Source: an uncultured Muribaculaceae bacterium
Lineage (GTDB): Bacteria > Bacteroidota > Bacteroidia > Bacteroidales > Muribaculaceae
Direction of reading: 5' to 3'
Assembly: GCA_910585755.1 (NCBI GenBank)
Contig: CAJUFH010000008.1
Span: 1 to 64,000 of the forward strand
DNA length: 64,000 nucleotides
The notes beneath the pieces are model-generated. The model saw only the letters and a program-made list of their open reading frames with translations, had not been told where the DNA came from and searched no databases. Position 1 is the first letter of the stretch; the number at the start of each line of letters is the position of its first letter. Positions 59,130-64,000 of this stretch are shown one piece after another. Made by a program: the position numbers and the translations under genes.

Positions 59130-62100
59130 TTATGCCGTGTGGATTTCAATATGGCTGCTGCCCGAGTTGCCGTTTTTGATAATCCGTACCTGTGTGCTTA
59201 TGCGTTCGCTCATCACGTCGGTATGGCTGATGACTCCCACCTTTTTACCGCGCGATGACTGCAGCGATGCAAGCGAGTCGATGACTGTGGCAAGCGTGTC
59301 GGGGTCGAGCGTGCCGAAGCCCTCGTCGATAAAGAGGTTGTCGAACGATATGTTTCTCGACGACAGCGACGACAGCCCCAGGGCCAGCCCGAGGCTGACG
59401 ATAAAGGTCTCGCCGCCCGATAGCGACGTGGTGTCGCGGATGTCGTCGGCACGGTCGTGGTCTATGACACGTATGCCGAGCGAGTTGGCAACCTGCGTGA
59501 GTTCGTAGCGCGTGTTGAAGCGGCGGATTTCGGCGTTGGCGTGGGCTATGAGGAAACGCAGCGTGTAGCACTGGGCGATTTTGCGGAGTGTTTTGCCATC
59601 GCCGCCTATGGCCTGGCATATCTGCTCCCACTCGTCGAGGGTGTGACGTGCCTCCTGGTATTTTTCATGTAGTTCGCCCATTTTTTCTTTGGCGCGATGG
59701 TATGCCTGTAGTCTCGCCCTGGCGGTATCTAAAGCCTCGCTTTTCCATGCCTCGAGCTTTTCTCTTTGTGCACTCAGCGTTTCCCTGTCTGCTTCGGGTC
59801 TTATTGTCAAGTGTGCTGTCCGGCGTTCAATTATGTTTTGTGCCGTGGCAGATGCGGCTGTCAGCGTATCAGATTTCCCCTTGATTGATGCGCGTATGCC
59901 TTCCCAGTCGTCTTTGTAGGTGCTAATCTCCGCGAGGTTGGCGATTGTCAGAGGTTTGTCTCTGTCTGTGTTGAACTTTTCGAGCCAGAGATTTAATTGT
60001 GAGTTTAACTCATGGTGACGTTTTTGGTAGTTGCCGAGATTTTGAACGGCGATTTCGGTCCTGCCCTTGAGTTCCTGCATTTTTAAGCCGGCGTCGGCTA
60101 TGGCTTCAGCCTTTTCTTTGACGAGCTTTTCGGCATTCTCTTTTGCCGTGGTGAGGGTACGGTCGAGTTGGTCGGGTTCGTTGTCGCCGATTTCGTACTT
60201 GAGTTGCTGTTGCTTTTGAGTGAGGAGTTCATTTGTTTCTGCAAGTTTCGATGCTGCTGCTTGCGCTGTCTGACGTTTTTCTTCGAGTTGCGTCGATAGT
60301 GTGGCCGATTGGGCCTGATGCGATGTCAGTGCGACCTGTGCGTCGTGTCGACGCTGGTCTGCTTCTTTTAGTCGCCGGTCTGCCAGCTTACGATAGTTGT
60401 CGAGTCCTTCTGTCGTTTTGTCGAGTGCTTGCCGGGCGTGTTCGGCCTTGTTTGACATGTCGTTATAGTTGCTTAGGGCGGTGTCGGCAATTCCGGCTTG
60501 TGTGCTAAGTGAAACATTCAATTCTTCGAGTTGCGTGATATCGGCCGGCCATTCACTATGTCGGACAAATATAATCTCAAGCTCGGTGCCGAGGCTTTCT
60601 ATCTCATCTGATAATTCATTGGCTGTCGTTTCAAGTTTGATAAGAAAGCCCTCGTTTTGAGATTTTTCTTGAGCAAGCACAAAGTCGCGGTCTTGCAATT
60701 CGATAAGCTCTTTCTCTTTGGCAACGATTAGCCTTTGCATTTCGCTCGTTATATTAGATAGTTCGCCGCTGTCGGCGTATGGGTGGTGCGTGGCTCCGCA
60801 TAGGGGGCAAGGCTCTCCGTCGGCAAGGTCGCCGCGCAGCAATGCCAGGTTCTCGCTTGTCATCAATGTGTGGGCTTTGCGCAGGGTTGTCAGTTCGTCG
60901 CTAAGCTGCCTGATATTTATGCCGGCTCGGGTTGCTGTGATTTCTTTGTTGCGTGTGAGCAATTTGTCGCGTTCGCTGCTGTTGGCTGCTGCGTCGGTTT
61001 TCTTTTTAGTCAGCGAGCTTGTGAGCCTTATGGCATCGCGTATATCGGTGAGGGCCTTGTCAGCCTCGGCCTTGGATTTCTGTAATGATGCGAGGTCTTG
61101 AGCCTGTAGTTGTTTGGCGAAGTTGTCAAATTTCTCGCGCGCGGCAGCTACGTTATTTGTATGCGTAGCCAGGTTTTGTGCTGTTTCACTTTCGATTTTA
61201 GCATAGTCGGCGTTCGCTTTTCGCAATGCCTCGTCGGCTGTCCTTATGGCATCGGTATTATCGTTTACAGCCTTTGTCGCGTTGTCGACAGCGGCTTGTG
61301 ATTGTTGCAGTGCTGTGGTTTTCTCGTCGACTTGCTGCTGTAGGGATTCGATTTCTCCCTTTATCTCGCGGGCGCGGTTTATGTGCGGCTTCTTCTCGTC
61401 GTAGCTGTCGGCTTCCTGTTTTGCCTTGGCCTGTAGGTCTTGTAGTTGCGTTTTTAATTCGGCAATCTCCTTGTTTAGTTTGTCTGTCTCGTTGGCGTAG
61501 TTGTCGATTGCCGTCCGGGTTTCTTTTATCGAGCTTGTCAATGCTGTCTGCTCGCGATATGTTGCAACTCCTTCGCTTGTGGTGTCGTGGAGGTTGAGAC
61601 GCTGCTGTAAGTCGGATAATGCATTGAGGGATTTTTTTGCATCATTTACGGCCGTTTCCGCTTTTGCGATGTCGGAGCATAGTTTTTCATCAGTGTCGTA
61701 CCAGTCAAGGTTTTTCTTGACCGTTTCGAGCGTATCGGCGTTGGCTTGTTTTTCTTTCTCGAGACTCGCGATTTCGGCTGTCAGCTTTTCGAGCTCGTCG
61801 GGCGCGAGGTCGTCGTTGGCGTATGCGTTTATGCCGGCTCGTATTTCATTGTATTTGTCTGAGGCCACTTTGCGGCGCATGGCGATTTCGGCGGCGATGC
61901 GCGAATACAGGTCTTCGCAGCCTATGAGCTTTTCGAGTAGTTCGTAACGTTCGTCTTCCTTGGCAGTTAGGAAGTTGGCAAACGAACCCTGGGCGATGAG
62001 CACCGTGCGCAGGAATTGTTCGTAATCGAGGCCGATGATGCGTGGCAGCTCGTTCCAGTCGGCTTCAGCCTCGGTGATTTTGCCGTCTTCGTTCTTGAGG

Positions 62101-62519
62101 ATATAGAGCGATGTGACAGCGTTGTCGTAGCGTGTTCGCTTGAAGCAGACCGACCATTCGGCGCGGTATAGGTTGCCGTTGTTGGCCAGGAAGGTCAGCT
62201 TGCTGTGGCCATATTTTTTGCCGTGTGTAAGTATGTTTCGAGGGTCTGACGGGGCTAAGCGGTTGCTTTCGTCCTCGTTCTTTTTGCCGTAGATTTCGAT
62301 GCTCTGGTTGCGGTCGTTTTTCTTTTTGGGATATCTCGGCGCCCGGTTGAAAAGTGCGAGGCAGATGGCGTCGAGTATGGTTGATTTGCCGCTGCCGGTG
62401 GGGCCGACGATGCTGAATATGTTGCTCTCGCCGAGGGGGCCGTTTTCAAAATCGATGATTTCGCCACCGGCTTTGTCGAGTGAGGCGAGGTTGAGTAGCT
62501 CGAGGCGTAATAACTTCAT
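59130..62519 (-). CDS. sbcC: Nuclease SbcCD subunit C (Rad50-like ATPase)
   Basis: A protein of 1,129 residues from ATG 62519 (MKLLRLELLN). Walker A GPTGSGKST is at 39-47. Very long coiled coils (~200-980) flank a zinc hook, CPLC, near 570. The C-terminal half-site has the signature SLSGGETFIVSLGLALGLS and Walker B LFIDEGFGTLDPDTL. It drives ATP-dependent clamping of DNA ends and hairpin opening with SbcD. The frame stays open upstream of the ATG, but that part lies inside sbcD and has Arg-rich shadow composition. It overlaps sbcD by 4 bases. Confidence 0.95.
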   Translation of the reverse strand: MKLLRLELLNLASLDKAGGEIIDFENGPLGESNIFSIVGPTGSGKSTILDAICLALFNRAPRYPKKKNDRNQSIEIYGKKNEDESNRLAPSDPRNILTHGKKYGHSKLTFLANNGNLYRAEWSVCFKRTRYDNAVTSLYILKNEDGKITEAEADWNELPRIIGLDYEQFLRTVLIAQGSFANFLTAKEDERYELLEKLIGCEDLYSRIAAEIAMRRKVASDKYNEIRAGINAYANDDLAPDELEKLTAEIASLEKEKQANADTLETVKKNLDWYDTDEKLCSDIAKAETAVNDAKKSLNALSDLQQRLNLHDTTSEGVATYREQTALTSSIKETRTAIDNYANETDKLNKEIAELKTQLQDLQAKAKQEADSYDEKKPHINRAREIKGEIESLQQQVDEKTTALQQSQAAVDNATKAVNDNTDAIRTADEALRKANADYAKIESETAQNLATHTNNVAAAREKFDNFAKQLQAQDLASLQKSKAEADKALTDIRDAIRLTSSLTKKKTDAAANSSERDKLLTRNKEITATRAGINIRQLSDELTTLRKAHTLMTSENLALLRGDLADGEPCPLCGATHHPYADSGELSNITSEMQRLIVAKEKELIELQDRDFVLAQEKSQNEGFLIKLETTANELSDEIESLGTELEIIFVRHSEWPADITQLEELNVSLSTQAGIADTALSNYNDMSNKAEHARQALDKTTEGLDNYRKLADRRLKEADQRRHDAQVALTSHQAQSATLSTQLEEKRQTAQAAASKLAETNELLTQKQQQLKYEIGDNEPDQLDRTLTTAKENAEKLVKEKAEAIADAGLKMQELKGRTEIAVQNLGNYQKRHHELNSQLNLWLEKFNTDRDKPLTIANLAEISTYKDDWEGIRASIKGKSDTLTAASATAQNIIERRTAHLTIRPEADRETLSAQREKLEAWKSEALDTARARLQAYHRAKEKMGELHEKYQEARHTLDEWEQICQAIGGDGKTLRKIAQCYTLRFLIAHANAEIRRFNTRYELTQVANSLGIRVIDHDRADDIRDTTSLSGGETFIVSLGLALGLSSLSSRNISFDNLFIDEGFGTLDPDTLATVIDSLASLQSSRGKKVGVISHTDVMSERISTQVRIIKNGNSGSSHIEIHTA

Positions 62520-63763
62520 TGATTTTTCTTGATGTCTTCTATTATAGAGCGCAGCATGTCGGCCTGGTGTTCCGACATTTCGGCGTCGTGCCGTATGACG
62601 AATGCCTCGGCAAGGGTTTCGAGCGGGTCGCGGTCGAGTATGTCGTCGATGCTGCTTATGGTTCGTTGGCCGTCGAAGGTGCTTACAGCGAGGTCGGGGC
62701 TGATGCGCTGGATTTTGCACAATACGGCGTTCTTGGTGGCCAATGCTTCTTCGATTTGCCTTAGGTCGTCGTTCTTTATTTTGTCGAGGCGGACCTTTAG
62801 CGCGAGATATATGCTGTTCTCGTCGGGTAATTTGCCGACGCGGTCGGGCAACTCCTTGCCTATGAGCTTTATGAGTTTGCCCGTGGTCAGTCCGGTATCG
62901 TCGTCGGGCAGCACAAGCAGTCTATGCTGCGGCGTGTAGTCGAGGTGGCTGACTTCGATATCGTGATTGCTGATTGTGACCAGGTCGACGCCGTGTTTAT
63001 AGTCTTTCTCGGCAAACGACATTGGCAGCACGCTGCCTGTGTAGCGTGCCCTTTTGAGTCCGTGTATGGCCTGGCGTTTGTGTATGTGGCCGCAGGTAAA
63101 ATAGTCGGGATAGTCGGACCACCCTGTCATGGCGACCTGCTCTTGTCCGCCAACAATGATTTTTTCGCTGGCGTCGCTGTTGGCAATCTCGGCCCCCGAG
63201 GCGTAGAGATGGGCCATCATTATGAGTTTGCGACCTGGATACAGTTCTCGCGCACGTGCAATGAGCCTGCCGGTAAAGTCACGGATACCGGCGGAATAAT
63301 CGCTTGTGCCGAGTATGTCGTTGCGCAGGAATGGCATGGCAAGTACGACGGCCTGGTTTCCGGCTGCATCATCGAGCGGTATTATGAGGTCGTCGAAGTC
63401 GATGTCCCATCCTTCGTCCGACCAGGTGCGGTGTACCTGGCCGCGCACTTCGATATTGAGGCTGCCGAGTATGCTGCGCGGTGCCTCGAGGCGGCTGGCC
63501 GAGTCGTGGTTGCCGCCGGTGATGACGGTGAGCATGGCCGGGGCGGCGGCGTGTGCGTCGACGAGGAATTGATAATACAGGGCCTGTGCGGCTGCCGAGG
63601 GGTTGCCGTTGTCGAATACATCCCCGGCAACAAGGAGAACAGCAGGCTGCTGCTCAGAAATCTGAGTCAGCAGCCATGATAAGAAGTGTCGATGTTCCGG
63701 CAGTCGGTCGTTACCGTGAAAAAGGTTGCCTAAATGCCAGTCACTGGTACAAATTATTTTCAT
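62516..63763 (-). CDS. sbcD: Nuclease SbcCD subunit D (Mre11-like)
   Basis: A protein of 415 residues from ATG 63763 (MKIICTSDWHLGN). Metallophosphoesterase motifs: SDWHLGN (7-13), VAGDVFDNGNP, GGNHDSASRLE and GHIHKRQ; the His and Asp residues bind two metal ions. The C-terminal domain (from ~290) caps the nuclease and contacts SbcC. It is a 3'-5' exonuclease and endonuclease at DNA ends. Its start overlaps the stop of the gene before it (ATGA). Confidence 0.95.
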   Translation of the reverse strand: MKIICTSDWHLGNLFHGNDRLPEHRHFLSWLLTQISEQQPAVLLVAGDVFDNGNPSAAAQALYYQFLVDAHAAAPAMLTVITGGNHDSASRLEAPRSILGSLNIEVRGQVHRTWSDEGWDIDFDDLIIPLDDAAGNQAVVLAMPFLRNDILGTSDYSAGIRDFTGRLIARARELYPGRKLIMMAHLYASGAEIANSDASEKIIVGGQEQVAMTGWSDYPDYFTCGHIHKRQAIHGLKRARYTGSVLPMSFAEKDYKHGVDLVTISNHDIEVSHLDYTPQHRLLVLPDDDTGLTTGKLIKLIGKELPDRVGKLPDENSIYLALKVRLDKIKNDDLRQIEEALATKNAVLCKIQRISPDLAVSTFDGQRTISSIDDILDRDPLETLAEAFVIRHDAEMSEHQADMLRSIIEDIKKNQ

Positions 63764-64000
63764 CCACAATAAAAATATCTGCTTACGAGCGCGGCCATCA
63801 GGTCGGGGTCGTGGAGGGCCTTTGCGGCCTCGTCGCTGTCATAGCTGCGCAACATTTTGGCCTGGGCCTCGAGCATGGCGGCGGGGAATACACCGTGCGC
63901 CTCGAAAACATCGGCCCTGGCGAGTAGCGCGTCGGCAGATTGGGCACACGACACCGGCAGCGTGGGCAGAGTGACCTGACGCCCGGCATTTTCGGCTTTG
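63760..64000 (-). CDS. C-terminal end of an unidentified protein upstream of sbcD
   Basis: The frame is open from the window edge to TGA at 63760-63762. The visible ~79 residues are Ala-rich and helical (ADALLARADVFEAHGVFPAA, MLEAQAKMLRSYDSDEAAKA) and end VSRYFYCG. The stop overlaps the sbcD start, so it is in the same operon and may be translationally coupled. I do not recognise the family from this fragment. Confidence 0.6.
   Translation of the reverse strand, partial: KAENAGRQVTLPTLPVSCAQSADALLARADVFEAHGVFPAAMLEAQAKMLRSYDSDEAAKALHDPDLMAALVSRYFYCG

Noticed and set aside
62520..62720. N-terminal extension of SbcC by 67 residues
   Set aside because: It lies inside sbcD, is Arg/His/Pro-rich, and the family starts at MKLLRLELLN.
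1..64000. CRISPR arrays and insertion sequences
   Set aside because: No regularly spaced repeats with unique spacers and no transposase gene were found.

Overview
The window is a piece of a Bacteroidales chromosome (GC about 50%) carrying a complete-looking, roughly 45.3 kb tailed-phage prophage. Bacteroidota assignment rests on recurring TAnnTTTG (-7) promoter boxes, weak ribosome-binding sites, an SbcCD pair, a TamB-like giant protein, a GH77 enzyme with N-terminal starch-binding modules and a secreted protein with an 'YYNLQGIRV'-type C-terminus. A Muribaculaceae-like host is my inference, not something I could test.

Layout. 1-1693: chromosome downstream of tRNA-Phe, with a leftward secreted protein preceded by a long structured RNA. 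1694-47003: prophage integrated at the 3' end of tRNA-Phe. The 9-bp core GTGGTGCCA lies at both ends, the original tRNA terminator is stranded at the left end, and a phage-supplied terminator now serves the tRNA. From left to right the prophage carries: a repressor and Cro-like switch (1.8-2.9 kb); a primase-helicase, a cytosine methyltransferase and a PAPS-reductase-like enzyme (3.1-8.3 kb); a GTAACAAA-rich intergenic region that may be an origin or operator; a small basic protein that may be a regulator; capsid protease and capsid (9.9-13 kb); a tube-like structural protein; a DUF2829/Tad2-like anti-Thoeris candidate; a helical protein with a programmed -1 frameshift signal; a second methyltransferase; terminase; a lipoprotein; spanin- and holin-like genes; portal, connectors and lysozyme; tape measure and tail tip. 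Last come a 2,251-residue tail protein that is the target of a diversity-generating retroelement (DGR), its template repeat, a reverse transcriptase with an unusual C-terminal extension, and a tyrosine integrase. 47069-64000: chromosome with an HU/LysM membrane protein, a secreted protein, a GlsB-like protein, L-serine dehydratase, TamB, 4-alpha-glucanotransferase and SbcCD.

How it works together. Six prophage transcription units begin with the same bipartite element: GTCCTTC or GTCCTTT, exactly 21 bases, then a degenerate -7 box. These are probably phage-specific promoters switched on by a phage activator; the 155-residue protein at 8858, itself behind a perfect host-type -7 box, is the best positional candidate. 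The single long tape measure (1,445 residues) and the absence of a sheath gene suggest a siphovirus. The DGR diversifies the C-terminal lectin-like tip of the largest tail protein: all 13 template-to-variable substitutions fall on template adenines, and the variable copy lacks one AAC codon. The points most worth following up are the DGR with its odd reverse transcriptase and no visible Avd, the shared promoter element, the frameshift cassette, the Tad2-like gene and the structured intergenic regions.
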